From: Nemopilema nomurai
Lineage: Eukaryota; Cnidaria; Scyphozoa; Rhizostomeae; Rhizostomatidae
Direction: 5' to 3'
NCBI GenBank assembly: GCA_003864495.1
Contig: ML133401.1
Location: 6,856,698-6,920,697, forward strand
Length of the DNA stretch: 64,000 nucleotides
The first letter of the stretch is position 1; each line of letters begins with the position of its first letter. The notes under the pieces are model-generated. The model searched no databases. It was given only the letters and a program-made list of their open reading frames with translations, and was not told where the DNA came from. Shown here piece by piece: positions 27,701 through 41,065 of this stretch. The position numbers were made by a program, and so were the translations under genes.

Positions 27701-30700
27701 ATTGAACACACATCAAAAAAGATTTATCATTCTTCTTTGATCTTAAGGCGAATTTACACCTTGTGTTGGGCTATAATAATTTAAGAATAATCCTAGGCTC
27801 AAAATCGAAAGTTTATAAAAATATTGAGGCTCGGCAAAAAATTGCGTATTCCTCTCAGAATTTCAGCATTTCAAGTTTGAAAATTGAAATTCAGGCACAG
27901 TGAAATTATCAGACTTTTGTTCAAAATGTTTTTTCTTGCATGATGTTTGCAATCATTTATCTATTTATGTGAACTATATCCAAAGGCCATGGGAATCAAA
28001 ATTCTTCACATGGTGAGTAGCAGCTTGTCCATTATTGAGTAGAGAGATTTCTCAAATTGGCTGTTAATTGTGGAGCGAACACACATGTTATAGATGTTGT
28101 TTTGTCGATTAGGACACCTGCGAAAATTGACCTGCAAACCTTCATATCTTTGACACCTCTAGAAACGCAGAAGTAAGAAATCTCGTGAAGTCTTTGTAAC
28201 GCCAACAAATTTTGGTGAAAAGCATTTGCACTTAAAAATACAACCTGCTACCGGAATATATTTCGAAAGGATAATGACATCACGAACGGCGGTCCCTAAA
28301 AGGGCATAAATAACATGAAATAACGCCAGCCGAAGAACTACTTTTCGGCGCCAATTCACTTCGGAAAAAGTGCTTTCCGGATAGCTTTCAGTGCTAGAGA
28401 ATATTTGAATTGAAAGAAGCATTCGGCTCTGCGAAAGTGCGTGAGTCGTGGGTTTTACCTGCATGGCTTTCATGGTTGTGCCATTGTGCAAAACTAATCA
28501 AATTGGCTATGATCTGATTGACCGTTGGTTGTGCTAAAATCAGGTCAAAATTTTGAGGAAGACTAACTTAAGACAGAAACAGTAAGTAAAAGGCCAACTA
28601 GATCGCAACTGCTTTATAACTACCATTCATGATAAAGCTTGGTTCAACATGAGAAAACTACCTCGCCAACTTTTCCCAGACTTTCTCGTTCTAAACATGC
28701 ACGTTATACGTTATTTCAGCTGAATGAATCGTTCAAATTTGAAATTGATTTGAAAACTCTTTGAAGGACTAATGTTTTTCATGGTGATCATCAAACATTC
28801 AACTTAAATGTTAAAACTGCGACCTCAGCCAAAAGATAACAAGCCCTTTTTATCAAACAAAATGATTCGTGACTGCAGTTCAAAACCGAAAAGCTAGTGG
28901 ACCAAATATAAACAAGATACCGCACCATTCAGGTACAAAAAAGATTATTACTGTCAAATAAATATATTAAATCTTAACAAATTGGTTTCCTAGAATCAGC
29001 TCCGGATTCCTAAGGAAGTTACAGTTCTATAGAGTCTGAGATATCAAAACAGTTTCACGTTATATTCGTTGTTCTGTTCATTTCACGAACATATTGGCTT
29101 CTCGACACTGCTTAGCCATTTTCTTTTACAAATTACAAAAAAAATTTAATTTGTGCTTTCAAGTCAAAAAGAGCTTGAAAGTTAAGATTCTCAAAATATA
29201 AGCTTGCCCTGGGCGTAGAACAGTGTAATGTTTAGCAAGAAAATGTAGTACTTCAACTACAAACGATTTTGGCGATCATTTGGAACAAAGTGGTGCAGCA
29301 CTTTGAAAGGTAGTGAATAGTTTCTTTCAAATCAATTTTCTCGTATGCTTTGCGTGACTGAACGAAATTTCAGTTTTGGACAGAAGCTACGATAAATGAA
29401 ATAAAATACGATTTCTTTAGAAGTAGCAGCAGCCAGCAAGAATGTACGACATCGAACTAGTGCATTATGGGTCATCCTTTGGCACACAAAGAATTGTGGG
29501 AAAGATCCAGGTCCCACGACATGTTTATTCATAAAAACTGGCGAAGGCTAAAATTGTAAAATTAAGAGTTATTTTTTATGTCAAAGGTGTCATCGTATCG
29601 GCCCTTTTGTTGTTGGTAACACTGATACAGACGGTGAAATAGTAATGCTGGTGTTTTAGGAATGTAAGACATCTAAGACGAAAGCAGGTAAATTCTGAGG
29701 AGAGAAGAAAGAAAGAATTCTGGGTCTCGAAAGGAAAGAAACTGCATGGCCAAGGAGCTTTGTAGGGTAGGGACATTAGCGTTGATTGAGTGTTGAATAT
29801 GGATGACACGAAAATGGAGGGCATTGCACGACGAGATACGCTAAACTGGCACAGTTTTGCATGAATAATTGATAGGCAAGGGCGATTTTCCGTTCAAACA
29901 TAGGAAAAGCCTGCACTGAAGTACAATTTTGGGCTTTAATGGCTCAAGCCATATGCTCTTCATCGAATGTGATTGAGGATTAGAAGAAGAAAAGGCGGGC
30001 TTATTAAAACGATTCGTGAGTAAAAAGCCAAATGCAGCGAAGCATTTCCATATGAATCCGGCGGAGATTTGGCACGGTTACCCGTTCGAAGTGGCGATTA
30101 CTTCACAGCGAAACAGCAGCAACAACCGTGCAACAGATGGGATACATTCAACATTCTACAATGCACGCCAGAGACAATGCCGCACTGGGTCAGCTCCATT
30201 CAAAGGCTGATAGGAATAGGCAGACACGGCTTTGAAGATGGGGATGAATCCCAACAATGAAGTATCTTTGAAACAAATCACGAAGCAGGCAGCTGGGCAT
30301 GTTATTCTGAAACTAATTGGAAAACATTTTAAAGGACTACAACTCTTTTACCAAAAATGCTGCCCTCCTTGCCACCTGGTGATTTTGCAATGGCAATGTT
30401 CTCATTGAAATCTACCTCGCAAAAATAGCAGAGTTCATCTGCGTGAAAACTTCAAACGGTGCCAGAAAAACTTGTACCAATGCGAATTTGTGGTCATTCC
30501 AACTGGTACCAAGCAGGAAGGGGACTCCTTTTGTTGCAACTATCACAAGAGGAAGAAACGCATATAGGCTAGGCACATTTCGATTAAGAGGAAGGAATGG
30601 TAAAAAGACAATCCAGGAGTCATGTTACCCAGCTTCTTCAGCATAGATAAGATCTAGTCCAATGGCTAAATGCGTAAATTTAGTCCCTGAAGTTAATATA

Positions 30701-31044
30701 AATTGCGTTCGACTTTGTTTACGTGGCAAAAGCAAGAAACTACTGCATCACCAACAAGGAGATACAAACGAAAACTAAGAGAAGCTTTCATCAGAAGTGA
30801 GCATGTTTGAAGTGCGATAGGGAGTTGAAAAGTTGCTGGAGTTCAAGACAGGCATCTATAAGCAGTGAACCACATTGAAGTGGAAAAGTGACAAAAATTG
30901 TATCAGAGTGAGTTCTTACTAAAAAGAGCACGTCCGACAGTTCGTCAGGCTTTGGTGATTTCAATCTGCTTTGGCCAACCGATACCTTCCAGTTCGAATA
31001 TACTCAAATGAACATAAACTGAGATAGGCCCATTCGAAATCAAA
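21727..31044. other. No gene recognised
   Basis: The longest featureless stretch. Open frames up to 110 codons (for example 28159-28491 minus) have no recognisable motif. Confidence 0.45.
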
Positions 31045-31315
31045 CCCAATCTTGGGTGAGCCCAATCTGAGGTGAGCCCAATCTGATGTGAGCCCAATCT
31101 GAGGTGAGCCCAATCTGAGGTGAGCCCAATCTGAGGTGAGCCCAATCTGAGGTGAGCCCAATCTGAGGTGAGCCCAATCTGAGGTGAGCCCAGCCTGAGG
31201 TAAGACCAGTCTGAGGTGAGCCCAATCTAGATGAACTCAACACAAAGTTAGCCCTACCTGAGGTTAACCAAACCTTATATGAAACGAATCTGATGTTAAT
31301 CCAACCCAAGATGCC
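31045..31315. repeat. 16-bp minisatellite with a decaying right flank
   Basis: Unit CCCAATCTGAGGTGAG. Copies at 31061 and 31093-31188 are essentially identical; the first copy, the copy at 31077 and those at 31189 and 31205 carry changes. The 16-base rhythm can still be followed, much diverged, to about 31315 (for example CCCTACCTGAGGTTAA at 31252-31267 and ACGAATCTGATGTTAA at 31284-31299). About 17 units in total. Minus-strand ORFs over it (DWAHLRLGSPQIGLTS style) are repeat artefacts. Confidence 0.93.
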
Positions 31316-34300
31316 CGAATCCGCTCAGTGCCATGTAATGCAGATGTTGATTACTACAAGTGAATGATTATATAACTGACTTCATTGATTATTGTCCTGG
31401 ATCATGAAAACTCTTGTTGGGAAGTTATTAACCAATAAAATTGCCGGTAGAGAGCCAGAAACAGGATGCAAATGGAACTATTTGATGGGTAAAGCTGCGA
31501 GTTGTTATGCCATAACAATGGCCTAGGTAACTGTGTTACCTTCAGGCAATCACCTGGTCCAAAACAACGTGCAGCAGTAGTCGTCACCTCAAACCGTTGT
31601 CAATTTGGAAATAACAACGAACTAAACCTTTTAAATCAAATTGAAGATTTTATCGACTTGTTTTGGAGTGCACTGTAAATGAGAATAAATGGGAGACGAA
31701 GGAGACATCTCGTCTTCTTATTGGAAAGCATAATCGCGCATCCACCATGGGACAATTAAATCTTTTTTCTTCAAATATTCAATGAAGAATCAAAATATAA
31801 ATACCGAGTGTGCAGTAATGGATCGCAAAGGCAATTGTCCTTTCAGGTGTGCTTTATAGCTACTGGAAAAGCTTCATTGAGTCGGTAGGCCTTTGAATCG
31901 CATACAAGATACCGAAGAAGCATATTTATTGCGAAAAGTTGAAGAAAGAGATATATGTATTCAGAAACGGAATCAACTACTGAACTGCAGTTTGATTGTA
32001 CGTGGTAGAATAAATTTAATTGATAAGTGTAAGTGCACCAATGAAAAGTAGCAAGAATCGAGCCTCTAATTCAGTGGAGGTCCTTCCATCCGGTGGTATG
32101 AGAACGGTTGGAACAGGTTTCTTAAAATTAATCATTGCTGTTCTTGCTGCTTTGAAGGAAAAGACGATTTCCAGAGTTATTTATCCCATTATTTAATTAG
32201 GTTGATCAAAAAGGAAAGGATGTATTGATTTGAATACAACAAATCGAGATGCTAAAAGACTTTGTGGCGAAATCCTGATAGGCTTGCGAAACCGAAGGAA
32301 GGGCTTTGGGTGCTGAAAAGGAACACATCTAATTTGCATTCCGTTGGATTACGTCAACAAAAACACTGGATAGTGTGAATAGGCATCAACATTCTCATGT
32401 AGAAAAAGTAATATTGAGCTGGGTGATGAACAAATATAGAATCCATTTCAAGGATGCCGGGCATAGAGTTAATATGAAGCAAAGGGCATGAAGATTATGA
32501 AAATGCCATTCGAAAAAAGGTTCCCTCAAGATCATAGAAACAAATAAACGGAATTGTTTGAACTGGCATAATTCTCGCCCTTTGGGCACTGTGAAAACTG
32601 TCTTGTTTTGCATATAGATAAAACATAGATAAAACATTGTTTTGCATAGATAAAACTGAAAAATAACATGAAAACGAACTTTGCTGAACGATAATGTGGC
32701 ACGAGGTGAAGAAAATTTACAGTTTTTTTATAATCAAATCAAGGGGATTTTTCAAGTATACTAAGGGTGTTAAGGCAATGATAATCTTAAAGCAAGGGCA
32801 GCAGTTTTAACATGATGCACGGTGCTTGTATAGCTTCTTCTAGTAATAGCATCATGAGACGATATGTTGCAGTTGAAAGAAATTTGTCCTTGAAATTAAA
32901 TGAAAGACGATATGGCAGTAAAACCTAAAGATGAATGATAGATAGAGCAAAATATAAATTTTCAAGTGACAAATTGGAAGTTGAGTTGATGGATAGAAGG
33001 TGCTACGATGTAAAGAAGAAATCAATGTGAAATGTTACTTAGAAATGAATAATGAATAATAATGAATCATGTGAGGTAGATTTTTACGAGTGAACAGTTG
33101 GCATTGATTTGAAATTTTGGCTTTAAAATAAGTTAACCAACTCGGTTCGGAATTAACTTCCACAGGAATAGTGTCACCTACGTCACTTGGAACACCGCAA
33201 GGTATTTATACGACTGTGGCGAGCCGTCGTTTAAAACAACAAGGATTTACGAATTACCACATGGACACAAAAATAGTCTGATCTATGACACTCTTATCTC
33301 CATCTTCCCATGCCGATGGTTGTTTGTGTAATTGAGATTGGGGATATTAATGTAGGGATGATGTGGATATTGAAAGGGAAAGGCAGGGCAACCAACATCG
33401 GGACGATTCCCATCCAACATTGGTTTAGAAGCAATGCCGGGTGGCTAAAAGCACATGCACATACAAGCAAATAGCCATAAAGGTTGTTGACAGTTCAATA
33501 ATCATTTACCAAGATCAAATCAAAGTGAATTCTCATAACAGCTGCAACAAAACAATTCAGACTGGGGTACAAAAATGACTCGGTGACATTAACTCACAAG
33601 AGACACTCTTCTTTATCTTACGTTGCCAATATAAACATGTTGCACAATACATATATTTAGGTAACCCTTCTGGCTAAATAACTTTGCATGAATAAAAAAA
33701 CATTATATAGCAGGAGTAAAAATAACAGAGGTAAATGAGTTAATACAGGATGGCAGAACACAGGATGTGAAGCGAAAGCTAAGAAAATTATCTATCCAAA
33801 ATTAGTTACCTTTCGCGTCAGATAGTTGATCGAAGTCTGTTTAATCGTAATGCCCCGATGATCATCGAGAAGAGTACGGACGGATACGAAGGTGGAGACA
33901 TGGAAAGGAAGCGAACTCGAACAGTCTGACAAATTGTCGGTTCATGAAAACTTGGCAGCCGTTGTGGTGGCCCTGATCATCACCAAAGGTGCTGGATATG
34001 CGCTTTTAGGATTAACAGGGGTTACGAAATAGGCTGGACAACTAAATAATACAAGAACGCAGATTACAAATATCGGGGAACAATGCACATTGTTTACATC
34101 TCTAATAATGGCGTCTTTAGGCCATGAATTTTTAAAGCAAAACCAAGCCGGCCTGAGCATAGGAACACTCACTATGAATATTTCAATGTGCTTTTCCTCC
34201 ATTATCCGGGATCCAATAACCCTATCCACTTAAATAATGCTAATGCCTTTCTAAGCTTGCGAAAATGTCGAACCACTAATGATATGATTCGAGCAAGTGA

Positions 34301-37300
34301 AAAAGGATGAGACTTAGGAATATCCTTCCTTTGAAAGCAAAATAAACTGGGCGAGTCACCATTTTCATCGAATCAGTGCAAGACAATAGTCAATGCATCC
34401 TTTTCTGATTATGTTTGCTTACTTACTGGCTAAAACAGTTAGTCAGGCTTCGACTTAAAGATTGCTTGTTAATGTTCGCCTCGGGTTGAGCACTTTGTCT
34501 ATCTGATCCACTGTGCTCTTAACTCCATAAGCCCACTTTTAACCGCAATCTTCGCTGCTTATTAAGGGACCTTAATGAAGGCATTTGACAATTTTGTCCT
34601 CACTCCAGTTACTGAAATATTTGGCCAATAAAATGAAAAGGTGGCCTAATTGCTTTGTCTTGAGAATGAAATATAAGTGCTAGTAATATCTTGGGTAAGT
34701 TCAAACCCAGTGAAAGCAAGCTGCTTGACCCGATATTGTAACAGAAAGCAAGCTGCTTGTAACAGAAGAGTTCTTGTTAAAGTTGGTCTTCGTTAGAACA
34801 CGTTCATAGTAGGGGTCATTCACGGGGAACTTCCCCTAAAAGGGAAACATGTACAGCAAAACAGAAGATCCAGAAGCTTGGGGTCAACGGAGAACAGAGA
34901 TGCTACCATGCGACTGAAATGCGAAGAAAGCAGAAGATATGGCCACAGGATCTTCATTGTCAGCTATAAGGGGAGCAAAAAGGACCAGAGAGACATATGC
35001 TAAGTGCTATGTTCAAACATGGGCAACTTAGCCGACACAAACCAAAAATAACTATGCAAAGAGGAAGCGTAGTGATGGTAATTTTTTTTGCTGGAATGCA
35101 GTGTGAAATATTTCTTCGAAATAAAGCGCAAAGACTGTAAAACATGCACCAAAAAATTTCATTTGATGTAAAGGAAGTTTGTGAGACAATTTTCAGATCA
35201 TGTTTTGCCCTTAGAATGCTTTTATGAATGAGTAAATCAAGTAGCAAGGGAAGGCCTAGAAGCAGGTCAAGGCATCAAATTGTCTTTATATTGCCTAGGA
35301 TGTATCATTAGCGAATGGGTTGAAGACCTCCTCCGCAACCACCAATCTGCATGCGCATCGGTTATCACTGCTATCGGTGTCGTGGACGCCCAAAAAGATT
35401 ACTGTTATTCGGACGACGTGCGGTCCCAATAGTAAGCACTCAAGTCTACAATCAATTATGGCGGATAATCCAGTCCCCTGGACGCGCATTCGGAGATAAT
35501 CTGCGTTCACGATCGGGCTAACTTGACGAAATCAGTCGCGCACGCTAGCGATGACGCATATGTCCAGCTGGAGCACTGGCTTCATTTCCAGAGTTGCAGT
35601 CCAATTATAGCAGCTCCCACATTAGGTAAATGCATGACACGGAGGATATGCGGCTAAACACTATGGACACATGCGAAGATGGTATACATATCCGTGGATA
35701 ATGTACAGGGCATGAACCCCAACTCTCCTTTGACCTGTCTTCCAAAACTACTTAAATTGAGGAAACGAGGTATATTAAAAAGATCCTTATTGATTTCAAA
35801 ACACATTGGATATACAAGACTTAATAATCCACAATAAGAAATGTAGGTAATTATTTGGAAGAATGTCATCGACAAATGCTGGAAAACATCCACGAATGAG
35901 TTGCGATAATGATTCTCTTACGTACTAGGCATTTTAGCAACGTTCAAGCTGCATAGATGCGCGAATGGTCGATTTTCCGTAGACAGATTAAAGCTGGAAT
36001 ATAACAATGTTAAAGTAGTGGTAGGCAAGGCATGCAAGAACAGTAGTGGTAGCGTGGAGGAAGAACATTTCGTATTAACGTACCACTGTTTTACAGAAAG
36101 CGGCAAAAATTCGCGCCAACAACGCTTTGCCAACTTCTTGTTATTTAGCTGGCTGACACTGCTTTCAGAAGGCGTGTTTATCGACAAGGTCTTGATGCTA
36201 TCAGTTACTAACAAGATAAACAAAGTAAAAGGATTTCGAGGTATTAATGTTATGGTTGTTGGATATTAGTTTGAATCAGCAAGTCAAAACGGAACACAAG
36301 CAAACAAAGGCCTTTCTGTGCACAAAGGCATACGTATTCATCCAGCGCTTACAGGCAACATCTGTCCAGCGAGAGATTTGCAAAGCCAGCTCAATTCCCC
36401 GACAAGGCACGAACGGCAAGAACGCGAACAGCTCATTCTGCTGGCAAATCGACCTCGTGGTCTAATCCCCAATACTTTTCATATTTGAGACAGGTGATGC
36501 CAAATTTGATGGGCTTACACAAATCCTCATTCAGAATGCTTCTCTGTTTGTATCGAGAAATAGCAGTCTAAGCCCACTATCAGATTTGAGAGTAAAGGAT
36601 AGTTTCTAAAGAAAAGCAAACTTGAAAGTAGGATTTCTGGTGCGGTGTTACCATTACCAAAGAAGAATTACCAAAGGACGCATTTTGCACCAGAGTGCTT
36701 CAAGGTAGTTCTAGAGTTAGGGACAATTTTTTCATTTGTGAAAAATCATCCCCAGAAAGTAAAATAAAAAGAAAGCTGCAAGACTGGAATTTCGCTTCCT
36801 TCGAGTAGCTTTGAGGAGCTTATCCTGGTCCCCAATCAGTGACGTAAACACCAAAATTAACAGTTTTCATAGATCCTGCATCACAGAATTTATACTGCAT
36901 TGTTTCGAGGACAGAATAAAGGACTGCATTGTCCACACGTATTCAGTGAGGAAAAGATTCAACTGTGGAGAGATATTTTCTGAAAACTGCTAAGTGGTGA
37001 AATGCTGTCTAGCCATAGAGTGAAATTATTTTACATTCTTGAGCAAAGAAGCGTTTAATGTTGCGCGAATGCTAATTCGAGGTGATAAAGAACTAGTAAC
37101 ATCTTGATATCACTCCTTTGTGTCGTTAAAAATGGATCATGTTGATTGGGATCTAACTTATTGCCGAACAAAGCAAGCCAATGTCATATGTTACTTTTGG
37201 TCTTAGAAAATCTCTTGAAAAGAAAAGCTCTTTGACTCGCAAAAGCTGGCAATAATCTCTTGGCTTGCCATTGCTTAAGAGTGGATACTTAAATGGCCTA

Positions 37301-39837
37301 TCTACATAAGAATTTGCTACAGTCCTTCTTTAAACTGTTATATCACCAAATGCATCTGTTTGCATGATCGAAAATATAGGAAAAACAAAACCAGAGAATT
37401 ATGCTCTAAAATCTCCCTATTGCGAACTGATACCACAATCTCACATAATCAGACAATGTTGATGGGCTCATCGACAAGGCTGTATTCTTTATCACTCGAA
37501 TATCCTTGAAACTTTCGATTTGATAAACGATATACCAAGCAATAAACAAAGGCTCGGCTGCTTATGCACGAATGGTCGGCCTTGGAATCAGAACCGGCTG
37601 GGGGACAACAAGCCCTTGCACAATGCACAATGTTTGAACGATGGCTTGCTTAATAATTCAACACCTGTTAATCAACTAATTCACTCTTTGCATATCATTT
37701 GAAATTTGCACATCAAGAAGCCTTCAGTGTAATTGAAACTCAACTGCATGGGCGGTATAGTGAGTCAGATGTGAAAGAGAGGGGGCGAGGCACAGTGACA
37801 CGAATAACTTCACTTAATAGGTCAAGCAAAAGAGGGCTGAGAAACAAGCAGATGACGAAACAGTTTTGTCTTCTTAATAGAAAATTACAAGCTGGCAAAA
37901 AGCACACGAAACTTCTTCCATGGCCCTTTAAACTGAGCAAAATGTAACGATAACGGAGAGGGTGGAGCATCCATAAATTGTAACCTGGAAAGCGTCCCCG
38001 TTTCTTGGCCTTGATCTCTAAAGAACGCGTAGAAAAATGCCCCTTCCTTATTATTCCACCTTGTAATGTCTCTCGTTTCCTTGGTTTTCTCTCTTGTCGT
38101 CTCTATCCAGATTCGAAAATGTCTGTTAGGTTTTCGTGTTTGATTTTAAAATGCCTTCGAATCCCTGATTATGGTTAAAATGTCTAAGATACGTTCTGCG
38201 TTCGTCAAAAAGACTCCTTTTGATGCCCCTTATTATGACGTGACATGAGTTGGCCACCATTGTGGAAACAATCTTCTGGCTTTCCAACGACTAATGCTAT
38301 TTGAACTAAAGAAGGAAGCCTCATACATCAATAACTTTCCCCTCAGACATTACTGGACAAAACCGCTTAGATAAGTGCTGACAGGCGGCCGGAACTGTGG
38401 AGGAGAGACGGACTACTAAGCACAGCTTAAAATGCTTTGCAACTTACCTAAAGAATAGTGTCTCAACTATTTTCCGTTTACAAAAGGTATTAGAGTGATG
38501 TTTTGATGCTGCAATTCTCAAAACATCAATAAAAACGTTTAAGAAAGATTAATGTGGTTATTGAAACTTCGTTTTAAATGCGTAGATAATTTTTGCATAA
38601 AAAACAATGAAACGAGGCTTGGGATCAAGATAGTTAATATCTGCTTTCCAAAGTTCATCTTTTTGTTTAATGTACAAATATTTTTCTAATTTTCCAATTA
38701 ATATTATTCAAGTCTGTAAATATTTAGGATTCAAAGTAAACATCACGGCAGAAGAAGAAGGCAAGAATATGCCAATTGATGCTTGCGAAGAACAACTTCT
38801 AGAAAGTTCGAGTCTGACCTACTCGAGATTTTATGCCACTGATAAACTCCCACTTTTCCTTGGCTGGTAAACTCTCGTTGCCGTCTCAACGAACAAATGC
38901 TAAAATCCAGACCAACTGATATGGCCAAAACGAACCAAAACTATAGCCAAAAAAGTTTCATCCCAGTACAGAATTGATGAAAGTATAGAGAACAGATGTA
39001 ACAACTGCCATCTCTTCATAAAGCTTGTAAGGTATGTTCGTATGCAACATTATACACACAGAGTACACACAGTTAGTTTCATATCTGATCTTCCACGAAA
39101 GGGTTTGCTTCATGGAACAAAGGCATATCACTTTTACGAAAAGTTATGAGCATTCGTATTGGAATTTTCTCGCCTCCTGTGCTGTGTGCGAATCGTATTT
39201 AGTGTGATAGCTTGCCTCAAGATTTGATCAAACTGTACAATTTGAAACACTTCTAGCATAGGAAACCCGTACCTTAATTGATCTTTGACGATGATGTTTT
39301 GCAGAAATGCTTTCTCGTGACTCGATGGCATATGCCTGAAATCAGGAGCGCAGTAGAAATCTCGAGAAAGTCGCGTTTTCAGGGTTCTCGCAAAGGATAT
39401 TTCGGCTTTCACGATAGGTGCAAGCTATTTTATACAAAAGCGATATTAATAAACAGTGACTAGTGCTGTTTTGTGTTCGCCCAGCAACCCAGAACTCCAA
39501 AGCTCGCGTTTTGTGATTTTTTTGATTGCCTGTCTTGAGAAAGTCGCAGTTACTGCGAGGGCACGTAATGAGCGCACTTTCGACCGCACGCAACGCCAAC
39601 GCGTCACATGTGCGCATTCTGCAATACAGATGTTCTTCCTCCTCACAAATAAAGTCGTCACTCAATCCTTACTCAGTGGGGTACCACGATAATCTCACTT
39701 CTGAGAAAAACGAGCAAATGCTTTTCTTTAAAAATTTTTAACCGCTTTTCCTCCCTGCTCTGCGCCAAAGACTTTTTCCCGATATGTGTAATTCGCAGAC
39801 ACCAAACTTCTTACAAATCTTCGAGTTTTCCCAACTC
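31316..39837. other. No gene recognised; one CpG-rich pocket
   Basis: A CpG-rich pocket lies at about 35310-35580 (ATGCGCATCGG, ATTCGGACGACGTGCGG, AGTCGCGCACGCTAGCGATG) with a 71-codon minus frame of unknown nature across it. Small AT-rich repeats (CATAGATAAAAC, three copies) are near 32610-32655. No gene recognised. Confidence 0.45.
33862..34230 (+). pseudogene. Possible decayed reading frame with a hydrophobic segment
   Basis: One plus frame gives LAAVVVALIITKGAGYALLGLTGV, a TAG at 34028-34030, then continues open for about 65 codons (ITNIGEQCTLFTSLIMASLG...). The composition looks more protein-like than the surroundings, but I cannot name a family and chance is possible. Confidence 0.2.
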
Positions 39838-39874
39838 AGGAAAGAATATGCCGTGTTTGGAATGACAAATCTTT
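39838..39874. repeat. 37-bp exact direct repeat, copy 1
   Basis: Begins AGGAAAGAATATGCCGTGTT and is identical over 37 bases to 40295-40331, 457 bp away. Confidence 0.92.
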
Positions 39875-39962
39875 GGATTGGTAAGATAATGAGCCTCCGA
39901 GTACAAAGGTGCTTGGATCAATCTAAAGGAAGATGGACTCTAAATGTGCTGACTGAGAGAAA

Positions 39963-40007
39963 GGCCACTTGTATGGAGGCCACTCGTATGGAGGCCACTC
40001 GTATGGA
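39963..40007. repeat. 15-bp tandem repeat, three copies
   Basis: GGCCACTTGTATGGA then GGCCACTCGTATGGA twice. The 15-bp period leaves the plus frame open (MEATR repeat). Confidence 0.93.
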
Positions 40008-40239
40008 TAGGCTCACGTACTTGTGAGACGAGAGAACAAGCGATGACGGAGTATAATCGTTTATAACTTTTGCAAACATCCTTGATATGAGGTGGGGAAA
40101 ATGTTGTTGTCAGAAGAGGTGTCATTGACAACAAAGATGGAGAGCTTGAGGAAGGAGAAAATTTTTTTACGTCCAGGTTAGAAGACAACAAAATAGTTGC
40201 TAGCGGTCTCATCATTAAAGAAAGAAAATCACATCTTTT

Positions 40240-40580
40240 TGAGCATATCAAACCGGGAGTCACCGTTTATGGCCAACGATACAATTGCAAGTCTAGGAAA
40301 GAATATGCCGTGTTTGGAATGACAAATCTTTAGCACCCCAGTCTAATAATAGATTTTAAGGGCAAGATATGAAGCGAGTCTATATTGAAAATGCTTAGCG
40401 TATCAAGCCGTGTTAATATTGTAAAAATGTCAACTCTTTATATTATGGTCTGGTGGTTTCCGTTTATGGCCATCGATTCAAATGGGGGTCTGGATAAGAG
40501 TACCCTAGTCTTCAAATAAAAATTTAGGGCCAGATATGATTTGGGTCTATTTCACATGTTGTTCAGCGTATCAAACTTAC
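40240..40580. repeat. Diverged tandem duplication, period about 170-200 bp
   Basis: Matching blocks recur in the same order: CCGTTTATGGCCAACGAT / CCGTTTATGGCCATCGAT, AGTCTAATAATAGATTTTAA / AGTCTTCAAATAAAAATTTA, AAGATATGA / CAGATATGA, and AGCGTATCAA twice. The copies differ at many positions. Confidence 0.7.
40295..40331. repeat. 37-bp exact direct repeat, copy 2
   Basis: Second copy of the segment at 39838-39874. It sits inside one unit of a diverged tandem duplication and accounts for that unit being about 28 bp longer than its partner. Confidence 0.92.
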
Positions 40581-40910
40581 TGAAATATTGGTGCTTGTAT
40601 CACAATCCTGCTGCTGTATTTCTGCACTAATCACCTGCACTGTCGGCTCGAAACAGTTGTATGTTTCTTGTTCTGCGGCCTCCCTTCATCTCGACCACTT
40701 GTGATCCATCAAAATTCCGCGTAGTGCATATTTATCGAATCGCAACAGGCAGCTTTGCGTGCGGAGACTCAGGAAAACAAACGGGCATTTGAATAGGCAG
40801 AGAGAACTTATAACCCCGCTTCGTGCAATGCCGTTAGGGGCTCTTGCGACCGATGACGCAAGTGGCAAAATCATTTAGCCCTGCCCAGCAAAAAGACGAT
40901 GAACTATGGC

Positions 40911-41065
40911 GAAATTTGGTAGCAAAATTTGGTAGCGAAATCGGATACCGAAATCAGGTAGCGAAATTGGGTAGCGAAATGAGGTAGTGAAATTGGATAA
41001 AGCAATTGGGTAGCAAAACGGGTTGTGAAATTTGGTAGCGAAAATGGGTAGGGAACGTGGTCTGG
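40911..41065. repeat. Degenerate 13-bp minisatellite, about 12 units
   Basis: Consensus GAAATTGGGTAGC, one unit 12 bp long. Almost every unit differs, so this array is older than the perfect arrays elsewhere. It shares the core ATTGGGTA and the period with the array at 21616. Confidence 0.88.

Noticed and set aside
30945..31309. Three long minus-strand frames with DWAHLRLGSPQIGLTS-type repeats
   Set aside because: They are translations of the 16-bp minisatellite in three frames; a period not divisible by three keeps every frame open if the unit has no stop.
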